A DNA stretch of 64,000 nt from Artemia franciscana. Taxonomy: Eukaryota > Arthropoda > Branchiopoda > Anostraca > Artemiidae. How positions within the stretch are numbered: the first letter of the stretch is position 1; each line of letters opens with the position of its first letter. Position numbers and translations under genes: made by a program. The DNA lies in NCBI RefSeq assembly GCF_032884065.1, contig NC_088867.1, forward strand, positions 52,163,209 through 52,227,208, given 5' to 3'. The notes beneath the pieces are model-generated. The model was given only the letters and a program-made list of their open reading frames with translations. It was not told where the DNA came from and made no database searches. This document shows positions 24,385 through 36,259 of the stretch, piece after piece.

Positions 24385-25190
24385 TGTGTAGTAAGGAGTG
24401 ACCCGGCTCAATAGTAACCGAAACAAATAGTTACATCAAAAGAGTCGCATTTTAATACTTCTGTAGAAGTTTCTAGCTCCTATGTACAAAAATTTGGAAT
24501 TTTGTATTATTTTTTTTTTTCCAAAAGACAGATCACGGATGTGTGTTTATTTGTTTGTTGTTTTTTTTCCAGGGGTGATCGTATCGATCCATTGGTCCTA
24601 GAATGTCGCGAGAGGGCTTATTCTAACGGAAATTAAAAGTTATAGTGCCCTTTTTAACTGACCAAAAAATTGGGGCCCCTAGGCTCCCTCCCACGCTCAT
24701 TTTTTCCCAAAATCACCGGATCAAAATTCTGAGATAGCCATTTTATTCAACATATTCAAAAAACCTAAAAAATATGTCTTTGGGGACGACTTACTCCCAT
24801 ACAGTCCCCGGGGGAGGGGCTGCAAGTTAACAACTTTGACCAGTGTTTACATATATTAATAGTTATTTGGAAGTGTACAGATGTTTTTGGGGGGACTTTT
24901 TTGGTTGGGGGACAGGCTGAGGGGAGTGGGTTACGTGGGGGGATCTTTCCATGTAGGAATTTGCCATGGGGGAAGAGAATTTCCATGAAGAGGGGGGATC
25001 TTCCAGCATTATTTAAAAAAAAACAATGAAAAAATAAATATGAAAAAGTTTTTTCTACTGAAAGTAAGGAACACCATTAAAACTTAAAACGAATAGAGGG
25101 GTTCGCCTCCTTCTAATACCTCGCTCTTTACGCTAAAGTATTCTTTGGAATTTCAACTATTTATTCTGCGGCATTTATGATTCAGGGTAT
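24385..25190 (-). repeat. Family B, partial reversed copy
   Basis: Begins with TAGTAAGGAGTGACCCGGCT, the reverse of the family B right end without its hairpin. It runs through the reverse of the GACGACTTACTCCC and CTGCAAGTTA blocks to the internal foldback near 25130. The 5' third of the element is missing. Confidence 0.75.
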
Positions 25191-25414
25191 AGAAACTCGG
25201 CAATAAGTGAAGTAGTGTAGAAAAAATACAACATTTATTGTTCTGGTCCTTAAAAAAAGAACTGACCTTTCCTTTCTGCTTGCTCGTAGGAAATTATTTT
25301 GGTAAGCCGTAATTTTTCGAGGCTCAAGCTCGTACAAAAAAAAAACACCAAAAAATTAGTGAATATTCGGATTGCATATTTGTCGATGTTGGATTGTATT
25401 AAAGAAATGATCAT

Positions 25415-25470
25415 AATCCTGAAACATCTTAGAAAGAATAGAATCCTGAAACATCTTAGAAAGAATAGAG
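25415..25470. repeat. Tandem duplication of ~26 bases
   Basis: AATCCTGAAACATCTTAG followed by AAAGAATAG occurs twice in direct succession, about 140 bases before the splice acceptor at 25607. Confidence 0.85.
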
Positions 25471-25607
25471 AATAGGGCCCGTTCCCCTTCTCATCACACG
25501 ACACTGTTCCCCTTAATACTTATTTGTCTTAAATTAGGAAATTGATGGGAAATTAAATTGGGATATAAAATGATATATCCAAAGAGCTAACGATTTTATC
25601 TTTTCAG

Positions 25608-27842
25608 GAGGAGCCATTGCGACTATTTTATCGGATTTATCAAATCAAATGTCATTATGAAATACCAGAGCCTTCTCCGCCCGTCGTCGAATGCCAGGAA
25701 GATAAAGCTGATGAAACAAGTGAAGAGGAAAGTGCTAAAATTAGTGAGGAAACTCCTATCAGACTGTTCTCCATTGATGCTAATTTGGGGAGAAACACGT
25801 GGCGCCAAGCGACACGCGCCGGAAACTTGTAACACGGCGGATTTGAAGAGAGACGTAAATAGCCTGTCAAAGAAAAAACGTCTAAATGAAACTAGTCAAA
25901 GTGAAAGGCTAAAATTGGTTGCTAGAGTAAAATCAGAAAAACTCAATGGACATTGTGAACTGAAAACGAATAAAAATCCTGAGTTATTTAATAGTTGCAA
26001 TAGTTTCAAGCTAATTATGGCTCCATCTGAAAAGGATAGTCCAAAAGAGCCCAACCATAATAATTTGAATTTGGCCTCTGCAGTGAAACTTGGGTTGAAA
26101 CTTGAGAAAAAAAATGGAGAACTAGATAAGATAGAAAGTGACCTAAAACCTTTGAGATCTGATCATTTGTCTTTACCCCCTCTTGCGAAGATTGACTCTA
26201 AAGCATGGGGCGAATTCAGTGTTGAATCAAAGAATAACAGCTTAAGAAAAAAATAAAAAAGAACTGTGGTCCTGATCATACTGATTCTAGTGGTGTATTT
26301 GACCCAAATCGGACAGTATCGAATAAAATAGAAATAGCAAAGAAGCAAATGGGATCAACAGAAACAGAAAATAGTTGTGAAAAAGAAGTTGATAAAAGAA
26401 CACCAGAATTAAATGTAAGGGACCGTTGTATTTCAACACAGTTTCTGGATATAAACTCAGGAAATACCCGCAAAAAATCAGACATTCTTTCTGACACACT
26501 TCTGGAAGAAATTAAAGACAGAGCCCTCTCGAAAGGTTCTTCTGTCAAAGACTTGTCGATCTCAGCTAGAGAACAAACCATCGCACCTGAACTGCCTTCT
26601 CTTGTGTGTGACAGGTCTAGTATTGAATTAGTATCAACAGTTCAAAAAAAAGTCTCCCCAACGCCTTTTCAGAAAGATATTGATAGTGATGATTTTACTG
26701 GCTCGAGAAGTAGCATATATGAGAGTGAGCCTTCGTCAAAGAAAAGGAAAGTCTCTAATGGTGGACCGATTAGAACAATGCCAAATCTAATTGCAATATC
26801 CGAAATTCCTACTCCACTCGTTGCACGGAGTGTGCAAACTCTAGCTGGTAGTAGAAAGCCAGACGTTAGAATTGTTGAAGCTGTTAGGAACAATGAACCA
26901 GAGAAATTATCACTGAAAGATGGAGACAACTCTCCTCAATCATCGGCAGTGATACTTGACTTGTCAGAAAAAAAATCGTCTGCAAAAAGTTTGAGTTGTA
27001 ATGCTCCCGAAAAGAAAATATCTCCATCTACAACATTGATGCCCAATGTTCCAAAAATACCAGCTGTTACTATAAAAGAGAGAGGAATTGCCCCGAAATC
27101 GACCTCTATGAACCCAATTAACAAAGAGTCATATCAACATGAACAAGCTTCTTTACTTCCCCGTGGTAATGCTCCTGTGCAATCATTCAATACCATGAGC
27201 AACCCTCATCCGAATTCAATTCAGAATCACATACTCCAATCTATGGCACTTGCACAAACGCAACACATGCAGCAGTTGCAAGCTGCGATGTACGCAGCTT
27301 CTGCTGCTAAACAGGCTAGTGGTACAACATCACCTTTAGTAAACCCTGTTGAGTTTCAACGAGTAAGAAATATCTTGACATGGAATGCTCTTGCTCACAT
27401 ACAGGGTCATAGGCCTCCCACTTCATCCTTTAAAGAAAGCCCTAGACTTTCTTCAAGGCTTCCCTGTGATAGATCAGAAGATTTTGTCACTTCGCAAGCA
27501 TCAAATGTGATAAAACCGAAAGCTAAATATAACAAGTCAAACAATGATTCAGTCAGAGGGAACCTTCGTCAGTTTGTTGAGTTGCAACAAAATGAAAGAG
27601 TTACACCAACGTCAAATCCGAGATTGAGTTTAAATTCTAGTGTTCGAGAAATCCCTAACCCCTCTCTCTTGCAACAAAGACGACTAACGCAACTATTAAA
27701 TGTAAATACTCCTGAAAACATAATTGCAGGTAGAAAGTCTGATATTCCTAGTCCGAAAAGAGTCATGGAGAACAAACTTGCCGCAAACAAAGAGCTAACT
27801 GTTAATATTGTCAGCTCTGGAAATAAATTGAGGAAAAGTTAA
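25608..27842 (+). CDS. Last exon of a PCGF/Psc-like Polycomb gene; two compensating frame breaks
   Basis: The acceptor CGATTTTATCTTTTCAG ends at 25607. The first residues, EEPLRLFYRIYQIKC, match the last RAWUL strand of PCGF proteins (pattern P-L-x-L-x-Y-R-V/I after the Y-x-W-R segment in BMI1/MEL18). RAWUL binds PRC1/PRC2-linked partners in the nucleus. An acidic linker follows, then a long Ser/Lys/Pro-rich tail with nuclear-localisation-like KKRKV (26739-26753), SKKKRLNE, an Ala/Gln helix (HMQQLQAAMYAASAAKQA, near 27268-27321) and repeated SPKR/SxxKR motifs. Such long basic tails typify insect Psc and Su(z)2, not vertebrate BMI1. The frame moves at GGGG (25787-25790), where one fewer G gives continuous sense, and returns at the A run 26247-26253, where one more A does. 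Total is about 744 codons to TAA at 27840. No GT-AG pair explains either shift. Psc family is likely; the exact orthologue is not settled. Confidence 0.65.
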
Positions 27843-28980
27843 GAGACTGAAATTTATGGCACTGAATTTGGATTTCTTTTGCTGGTGTTATTCTGATTAT
27901 GTTTGCGAATGATGTTTTTTGCTTTGATCTAAAATTGAGTCTACTGTTTTGGCTGGATAAAGTAAAATATATGCTACTTTTATTATTATTCTTTTCTCGT
28001 TGTCCTTCTTTTTTAACCGTACTTAGATGCCGTAGGTTTCATCATTATAAGGTTGAACCAAATCCTTTTTTACCGTCACTAATTCTTGTCTGAAAATGTT
28101 TGTTTTTATTTTTTCTCAACCGAAATTTCTGTTCATTTTGTGCGTACTAAGTGCGTTAAGAATTTCAGCTAGAGTAATATCAGGCTCACGGTATTGGATT
28201 TCATTGGTTTTTTTCAGGTTAAATTGTATTGCTAAACAAAAACAATTTCCAGGGTTGTATTTGACCTTGACATAGAGCAGCCACAAGAGTGCCAGTCGGC
28301 TGAGAATTTGGTTCTGCCCTTGGAAGTTCAAAAATGTGAGCAAATTGAGACATATTTGATTCAGGGCCATACCGAGTTGTTGCTGCTTTTAGGGGGGGGG
28401 GGTGAATTTTAATTCGGTGAAAAGGTTACCAAAATTATTTTGTTTGAGTAGGAGTGGGATGATGTCGTTAAGCGTCTTATCTGCATTCTTAAAATAATTG
28501 GCGAGTCAGAGAAATATTTTCTTGTTTTTTAAGAAAAATAGTCTTTTCCCCTCTGTTTTTTTACGACCAATTTACGAGTTGCAGAAATATTTTTTTCTTA
28601 AGGGGGTGGTATTTCATGCCCTAACTCCCTACCTGGCCACAACCTTCGTTGCTATGTTTGGCCCCTGTCCGCTACCACCTCATCAAATGACGCCACTGCC
28701 CACCCCCTCAACCTCCAGAAAAATGTCTCCTCCCTATTAGAAAATGGATTCAAGAGCCAATCAGGCATAAACGCAGGTATTTGCTTCATAGGGATAAGTT
28801 TGAAAACAAACCTGCGAAAATCAATGGGGCAATTACATTAAAAATACAAAATCATGAGAGAAATATATCAATATATCATTTATAATTTCTTTTTTATTAC
28901 ATGATTTTTTTTTTTGCTCCGAGAGAATGAAAGTTAATTCTTTTCACTGAGAGCAAGAGTAAATTTCAGGAACGAAGAAT
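27843..28980. other. 3' flank / UTR, no further gene seen
   Basis: AT-rich sequence after the stop codon. I see no canonical AATAAA in the first 500 bases, so the polyadenylation site is not placed. A 10-G run occurs near 28392. A 84-codon minus-strand frame (28116-28370) has no recognised domain. Confidence 0.35.
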
Positions 28981-28984
28981 ATAG

Positions 28985-29960
28985 GTGATTTATGACTGAT
29001 GGAAGAATGGACGAAGCAAATTGGTTAAAAAAATTTCTGACTTTTTCCGCGACCCACTAAGCTCAACTTCGTATTTGACTGGAACCGCTTGTTTCAGGAC
29101 TTTAAACACCCTCTTCAAGAGACGCTGAATTCGTTGCTGCCTAAAGTAGCAGCACTTCTTCACCAGCCATGAATAACTTTAGTTTTTCCTTCCCTTCGTA
29201 CCAGCACTTTCTTGTATCAGCTGTTAACAGTTTTGTTTTGTATGCAGTTCGGTGAAACTCAGCTAACTTTTTCCTTCAGTCAATGACGTATTTCACCAAT
29301 TCTTTAGATGTTTCAACACCCAAGAGCCAACTCCGAACACCCACGGTTTTTTACCAATAAATAATTCTAACGGGGAGAATCTCGTACTGGAGTGAACCGT
29401 CTCTGTACATGTGAAAAGGACCATGGGGAAGTACTTGTGTCATGATAGTGGTTCCCTTTGAACAAATCTACTGGCATGGTAATCGGTGTTCCATTACGTT
29501 TCTCTGTCATTTTGTTCCCTTTTGCTGATAAACAGATGTCTTGATGGGAGAATTCGCACTACCTATGTAAGGCTTCGTGCAGCTGAAAGAAATTTTTGTC
29601 CTAGATCTGTGAGGATCTCATGAGGTAAACCATATCTACTAATATACTTGACCAACTGATCATCAATGTTTTTGGCAGTAACTGACCGGGAAAGTTTTAC
29701 TGTCCTGTACGGATTTACAGTTACTGCACAGATGGGGACTGTCAGAAGTGCGGAGCTTGGAGGTAAGTTGGCGAGCTTCGTAGGGTCTGTAGAACGGAGT
29801 AATGTCTGAATGACTATGTTGTAAGAAGTCTCGAGAAACGCGGTCGAGAGAGAGATTCACTCCGAAATGACCACTTAGAGGAGAAGAATGTCGTAACTCA
29901 AGGATCACAGAGCGAAATATCTGAGGCAGTAAGAGCTAAAAGGCCGATTCTTTTAGATTG
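28985..29960 (-). pseudogene. Ty3/Gypsy retrotransposon integrase and C-terminal domain remnant
   Basis: The minus strand, read in order, contains LLLPQIFRSVILELRHSSPL and SGHFGVNLSLDRV (29800-29930). This is the His-His half of the HHCC zinc domain of Gypsy integrases. In PYEARQLTSKLRTSD the two Cys expected at C-x-x-C-Q are Tyr and Arg. YISRYGLPHEILTDLG (29590-29645) is the core segment with a catalytic Asp. YRDGSLQYEILPV (about 29370-29410) matches the usual Y-R-E-x-x-H-x-S-T-x-x-S-P block. A stretch ending VELSGSRKK (near 29060) matches the domain after the core, which usually ends in N-L-L-R-P-F. The pieces lie in different frames with many stops. No LTR, protease or RT was found nearby, so this is an isolated, long-dead 3' fragment. 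Confidence 0.75.
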
Positions 29961-31309
29961 AGTGTCCTGTAGTAGAACTGGGCTGCAATATCTGCTGTGT
30001 TCTGCTGACTATATCTGCTTCTTTTTTATTGTTAATAAGTCGACAAAACGAAATAATGAATTCTTTTAGCCTAGCTACTTCTCACATTTGACACTAAAAT
30101 TACTGGAGGCATCATAATTTACAGTTACCTCATCTGAACTCAAGAAAAATATTTACTTTACAAATAGAAACCTGTCTAGAGATATGAATACATCGTATGG
30201 ATGCACCAAATGGCCGAGTATAATTCTGACTTGCTAAATTTTAGATTTTGTAACCTGCAAAATTGTTAAACAAGCCAAGGAAATATGGTAAATTACCCAT
30301 AAGAGCAGAATATATCTTATGGTTATGTTTATGTCATTTTAATATGACATACAAATCTCCTTAAACATAAAAAAAAGTGTTTCCAATAGCTCTGATCTAC
30401 TAAAATGTACTCCGCGAGATGCCTCAATGAAGGAATCGTAACCTAAGACAATCTTAGCACAACGAATAAACAAGATATAGAAACAAAATATCCGCCTGAA
30501 ATTCCTGGAAAGTTTGAATTTAGTAGCCTTAGAAATTCGTGACAACTAACAGATATGCTTTATTGAGAATTTGGATATATATAGTAGATTTTGATCAATT
30601 TTCCACTCAAAATGCTCTGAAACTGTAACCTGAGTTTACAGTGTCTTGATTTGTTTTTAACCCCCCCCCCCAAAGTAGTCCCAAAAGCCACGGCCAAATA
30701 AAATTTGGTGGTGGGGGACGTAGTTATGCTCGGTGGTGGCGTGCCGCCAAAAACTGATCGACGGTGTGACGTCAATTGATCGGCATTCGTTTTATTTGTA
30801 GAATTTTTTGCTTGTTTTTTAAAAGTTTTGAAATCTAAATTGGCATCATTTCCTTTCGAAATTTCTTTTATGCAAGAGTTCTTGGGGTCTATGATGTCTT
30901 TTCAGTTTCTTTACCATGACCGAGTCTCATACGAAATGAGGATGAGACATCCACTTTAATTCCTCCTAAACATTCTTTTAACCAAAATAATAGGCAGTGA
31001 GACCTAGAACTGCATGAAAACTGAATTAATTAGAAAAAATAAGGATATATCCCAAATTGTTTCTAAAGTTTTTTTTTTTTTTCTTACTTAGGTATATTTC
31101 ATTAGGCTTTAGCATCAGAGGAACAGGTTTTACTTAAATGAAGAACATCAGGTCTGCGCTATATCGTACAAGTAATACTTTTAATTTAAGCTAAATTAAC
31201 CTCTAAAAATTAGAATAAAATGAATTTAATTGCACTATATCCTTGTGCAAGAAATTTCAAAGGAATCTTATGGGTATATCTTACACCATGTCTGGACATC
31301 CTGGTCTTC
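29961..31309. other. No gene seen
   Basis: AT-rich DNA. A 12-base C run lies near 30661. The GC-rich patch 30700-30775 (TGGTGGCGTGCCGCCAAAAA) resembles 39838-39858 (GGTGGCGCGCCGCCAAAAAT), possibly one end of a small dispersed element. Confidence 0.35.
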
Positions 31310-31355
31310 CCAGGGGTGGATCTAGAGCAAAATCTTGGGGGACTCTAATGGGTTA
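31310..31355 (+). repeat. Half copy of the GGATC-type MITE
   Basis: CCCAGGGGTGGATCTAGAGC followed by AAAATCTTGGGGG resembles the termini of the complete MITE at 32737-32940. No matching second end is visible. Confidence 0.4.
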
Positions 31356-31551
31356 TTTCCTCCCAAAACAGACGTGTGTCAATGCAAATTTAAATAGATT
31401 GAACACATTCAACATTTAGAGATTCTTGCATCATGGACAAAACTATGTATATATAACTTGTTCCAATAGTAATTGAAACTAAAGAACAAATTGTGACGAC
31501 ATTAATTATATCAAAAGAATCTTCTAGCTACGGTAATTCCAAATAGATAAA

Positions 31552-32540
31552 TTAAATAAAAAACAATTTTTTCGACTGGAAGTAAGGAGCAACATTAAAA
31601 CTTAAAACGAACATAAACTTTTACGTAGATGAGAGGGCTATCCCCTCCATAATACATCGCTCTTTACGTTAAATTTTGTTGACTTTAGTTCCAATTACTT
31701 AAAAATGGCTCCAAAAGCACAAGGGCCATTTACTTAGAATAATAAGATAGAATAATAAGTTTTTTTGAAAGTTTTACAAATATTTTTGCGTAAAGAGCAA
31801 AGTATTGAGGAGGGGACAACCCCCTCACATGCATAATAACTTCTGTTCATTTTAGTTTAAATGTTGAACTTGTTTTTTTTTTCTGATCATTTTTTAAATA
31901 CTGTCGGGAAATCTGTTACCATAGAAAATTCCCTTCCCCCACAAAAAAATCCTCTCAGGAAAGATCCTCCAACTGAATTATCCCTCTCCCCGGGAAAATT
32001 ATGCATACTTCCCAATAACCAATACTATATGTAAACAATGGGCAAAGTGCATAGCTCGCAGCCCTTCCCATGAGGACTTTGAAGGGTTAAGTCATTCTCA
32101 AAGACATATTTATTAGATCTTTCGACTTTTCTTAAGAAAATAGCTATCCCAAAATTTTGATCGGATGACTTTGGAGTAAAAAGGGGCTTGTGGAGGGGCT
32201 AGCTGCCCTCCAACATTTTCGGTTACTTAAGAAGGGCACTAGAGCCTTTTGATTTCCGATCAAATGAGTCCTCTCCCGATTTTCTAGAATCACTGGTTTG
32301 ATATGATTGCCCCCGGGGAAAACAAACAGAAAAAAAAACAAAACAAATAAACCTGCCTCCATGATCTTTTTTTCAAGGGAAAAAAACTAAATTCCACACT
32401 TCTGTATATATAATCTTGAAGCATCTATAGTAAGGTTCTCTAATATGCTGAATATGATGGTGTAATTTTCATTGAGATCACTTGATGTTTTGCGGGTGAT
32501 CCCCCCCTTTTGAAAATTGGGGAAATTTTCTCAAGCTTTG
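31552..32540 (+). repeat. Family B, copy with internal deletion and missing 3' end
   Basis: Starts with AATTAAATAAAAAACAA and GTAAGGAGCAACATTAAAAC, passes through the GTCATTCTCAAAGACATA and GATTTTCTAGAATCACTGG blocks, and fades near 32540 before the terminal hairpin. Diverged relative to the 50546 copy. Confidence 0.7.
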
Positions 32541-32736
32541 CTTCTTGCTATCGAAACAGTTTTATTTTAGAATTACTTATGATATTTTTCTCCCGTCAAG
32601 ATGAAAATATTTACATGATTAATCTTATGCTATGTATTGTCGAACCATGTATAGTATGTATGGTTATATACCCGAAAATAATATTGAAGTATCAATGAAA
32701 ATTCAAAAAGTGTTCACTATTAACTATTTATTATAT

Positions 32737-32940
32737 CACCAGCGGATCCAGGGGGCTGGGGGGCCTGTCCATCCCAAGATTTTTCTGGTGCCCTGTTTTT
32801 TCACTCTTTTGTAGAATAAATTTGTCAATTTGGTTAATTATTACCCCCTTTGTCACATCCCCCTCCCAAAAAATTTTGCTCATTGGTACCCTTGTCATAT
32901 TGGACACCTTTTAAGAATTTGCTCTAGATCCGTCCCTGTG
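32737..32940. mobile_element. MITE of 204 bases with inverted ends and target duplication
   Basis: Left end CACCAGCGGATCCAGGGGG, right end TCTAGATCCGTCCCTGTG: imperfect terminal inverted repeats of the CA-GGG-GGATCC type common in hAT-like MITEs. TTATAT flanks both sides (32731-32736 and 32941-32946), a likely target-site duplication. No coding capacity. Confidence 0.65.
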
Positions 32941-32946
32941 TTATAT

Positions 32947-34065
32947 TGTTTTGGAACTAAAAAAAGACGGCTGTTGATTGACATATCAAATCGAAGTTCA
33001 TTGACTTGAGATCATATTAATTTGATCTCAATGGACAAGATTAACCATTCCCGGCACTAATTATAATCAATTCCAGCTCATATATTTTTCAGGCAAACAT
33101 AGTGATTTTTGAATAGAAAATGATAAACGCTATGCAAAATATTTGCAATAGAAATCTTAAAATTTCACACAACAAAGGATATTGAATAGCATGTGCTTTA
33201 AGAGCCCTTAGTGGGCCTGGGAGACCGTGAAGTGACTGAGATAGAAAAACTAGGCATTTCTGTTATAGACAATACTACTTTATAACTAGTGCTAATTTGA
33301 GCCAATCAGAAATTTGTGGAATGTTGTCATTGGCCGAAAAATCCTAACTGGCTCAAAACATCGCTAAATTTATCTGTGTATTAGCTGCTAAACTGGTCTG
33401 AATTTAAAGATAGGTGCGTTATGCCTTTCATATACAGATAGTCGTTGACCAAGGTTAGGTAATACAAAATTGACGTTCTATGGATAAAACAAATAATAGT
33501 TATTGGTTAGTTTCGATACTGCCTGGTGTCATTTTATTAAAGTCACTTAATATACACATATTAGAATGGGATCCCTTCGATCATGGGACCCTAGAAATAT
33601 GGCCATGGAACCCATGTGTTAAGATACCCCAGGCGAGTTTTCTAACTTTTTTGTCCGTGAGTGTACCCCCTGATCATCCAAAAATGTGTCATGTTTAGCT
33701 AAAATGTAAACGCCTTAAAATTTCGAAAACTAGAGGGAATTGTTTCATTACTGGTTGTATTATTGACCAAAAGATGCTTTGTAAACTTCTTTTAAAGTGG
33801 CCAGTTAACATCAAATGTAAAAAAATCGAAAAAAAACTTGCATAAAACATTCGTACAAAATGACTTATGCAGGAAACTCATGTAAACATGTAGATTCCTT
33901 ACTTTGGAGAAAACTCTTTACTTACAAAATCTCTGGTAAAAGCTGGATGCTCAGAAAAAAAAACAAAAAAAACGAAGACCGAGTAAAAAGCACAATGCTG
34001 GTGAAAAATGACATAATTTTATTAAAATATATATCCAGGTGGGAAATATTTAGTTTTATTTCGTA
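32947..34065. other. No gene seen
   Basis: AT-rich DNA with no supported feature. A palindromic spot, TTGAGATCATATTAATTTGA followed by TCTCAA, lies near 33005-33030. Confidence 0.4.
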
Positions 34066-34174
34066 AATTAAACAAAAAAAAAGAAGTTTTTTTTAACTGA
34101 AAGTAAGGAGCGACATTAAAACTTAAAACGAACAGAAATTACCCCGTATATGAACGGGGCTGTTCCTTTCTTAT
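34066..34174 (+). repeat. Family B 5'-end fragment
   Basis: AAATTAAACAAAAAAAAAG, then GTAAGGAGCGACATTAAAAC and ATATGAACGGGGCTGTTCC. Only the first ~100 bases of the element are present. Confidence 0.8.
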
Positions 34175-34450
34175 ACCGAATTTCAAATACAGAAGAAAGA
34201 ATAATGAAGACTTTTCTTCCAAGACAGTGAATGAACAAAACCTAATTGAATATTTCGGCCTTGTATCAACAAAGAAAATAATAAAAAATAACACAAAAAA
34301 CGCTTACAATAAAAATTCTTGGTTGAAAATCCGTTTTTTTTAAATCCGTTTTCGGCCCTTAGATATAGTGCCGAAATATTCAAATAGGTTTTGTTATTCA
34401 CTGACTTGGAAAGAAGTCCTCATTATTCTCTCTTCTGCATTTGTATTATG
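34175..34450. repeat. Foldback: ~80-bp inverted repeat with ~110-bp loop
   Basis: Left arm 34180-34258 (AGAAGAAAGAATAATGAAGA ... CAAAACCTAATTGAATATTT) pairs with right arm 34370-34448 (AAATATTCAAATAGGTTTTG ... TCCTCATTATTCTCTCTTCT). The two arms differ at only a few positions. It is inserted at or fused to a family B 5' fragment. Confidence 0.8.
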
Positions 34451-36250
34451 GAAAGGCAATGTGGTCTTCGTCATTATTTAAATTTTAGGCACGTTTCAGG
34501 TTTTGGTAATTAAATTCTTCCAATCGCTTTAGTCTCTTGCATACCAGCAACTGAAATATCTAGACTGTTAGAAATGCTTCCCGCCCAATTTCGTCATCGC
34601 TTCATGCTTCACATCCTTTAAAACAAGGCATTCCTGGTAAAAATAATCTTGGCTCATCCTCTATTTTCTAATAAGAAGCTCTCCTACATTTTGATCATGT
34701 TTACTAGCTTATGTGTCAAGTGCTGGTGTCATTAGGGGATAGGGGGATTCACCCCTAACCCTTAGATTTTGATAAAATTAATTTTTGGTATTTTACTGGA
34801 AAAAAAAATATAAAAAAAACAAGATTCCCCCACCCTAGATTTTTGAAAACACAATTTTTACCCCACTGTAATTTCGTGAATTGAGGTCGTAGGTTCCGAG
34901 AATTATTTTGCGTCTCGGGCGCGTGCATATTCCAACGAAAAGGGAAAATATTCGCCAAAAAAATGATTAATATTATAGGTTTCTAAATGGGGAATTCTTA
35001 AGGCAATCAACCTCTTTGTACCTGCCAGAAGGTAGTCAGTTTTGTTATATTATCAGCTTGCAAACATTTATAGTGAAACGAAATGGGAAAAGGTTTTAAT
35101 GAAAGGCATTTGTTTTGATAGTATTACTTAGTGGTTTAAAGAATGGCTATCAAGTAAATGCCCGACTTCTCATTTACAGTCATTACTTAATCCAGTCATA
35201 AGAGAAGAGTGTTATAAGATACTTACGATTTTTCCTGAACATTCTTCGCTGCAGTTTTTAGGGAATTTAATTCTCTGCTTCCAGGAAGTTTTTATGACAT
35301 TTTACCTGACACGGTCCTTGGAATTAATTTCTAAGCCTGAAATAATAAAAAGAAACTTTACAAACAGGTGACTCGGGAAAAAACACAGGTCATATCGATG
35401 AAGCCTCTGTGATCTCTAAGTTTTGGCCTTAAACCTTGTGTTCATCATCCGTGTGTGTGTGCCTGTAATTTACTATAGAAGAACAAATATTGCCAAGCAC
35501 AACAAATAGATTTAAAAGGACATCAACTATGCAAACTGATTCCAAAAATTAAATACGATTTTAGAACGTTGTGGATATGCTGAATATTTTAAATAACCAA
35601 TAGTTTTCGCACTGTACAAGAATGACTCAATATTTTTCTTACAATAAGAGATATTACAAAAATATATCTCGGGCTCTCTGTGAGATTCGTAATAATCAGG
35701 AAAAAGAGATACTTCAAATCACTTGAAAACAAAGCATCACTTCCATTGAAATTTGACAGGAAACAAAAACTTCTGAATAATTATATCTACAGATTAATAA
35801 CTTTTTAAGCACGAGCACATTTTCTGCTACATTTACCCCTGGCGGTGCATGGCAGATTTGCTGTCAAACATTTGCACTTTTGAACGCAACCTTCACATAA
35901 TATACAAATAAAATAACTTATTGAGTGTGTCCGCTAAAGGGTACAGTAAAATACTGAGCGTAGTAGACTTAAAACAGGGGAACTTCCTATCCTGTACTGT
36001 TGTACATTTTACATTTTTCCACCTTCTACATGATTTTTCTCAGGACTCAGAATATAAATAATAGCTGATGCAAGCTATTAATGTGGGATTTCTTGTCTTG
36101 GTGTATGTTCAATTTTGCACTAAAGTAAGCACATATCTTCTTTATATCACACGCAGAATTTTCCAATAAGTGGTGTAATTAAATAGCATTTAATATTTAA
36201 TCACAGGCAGTGCAATAGTGCTGCCAAAGCAAAGAGCGACGCGAGCACAA
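34451..36250. other. No gene seen
   Basis: AT-rich single-copy-looking DNA without a supported gene. The segment 34722-34870 (ATTCACCCCTAACCC, GATTCCCCCACCCTAGATTT) resembles 50165-50200 and may be a small dispersed repeat. Confidence 0.35.
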
Positions 36251-36259
36251 CTTATTATT

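Noticed and set aside
26276..26581. Minus-strand frames opposite the Polycomb exon (also 26669-26929, 27569-27790)
   Set aside because: Shadows of the plus-strand coding exon with no motif of their own.
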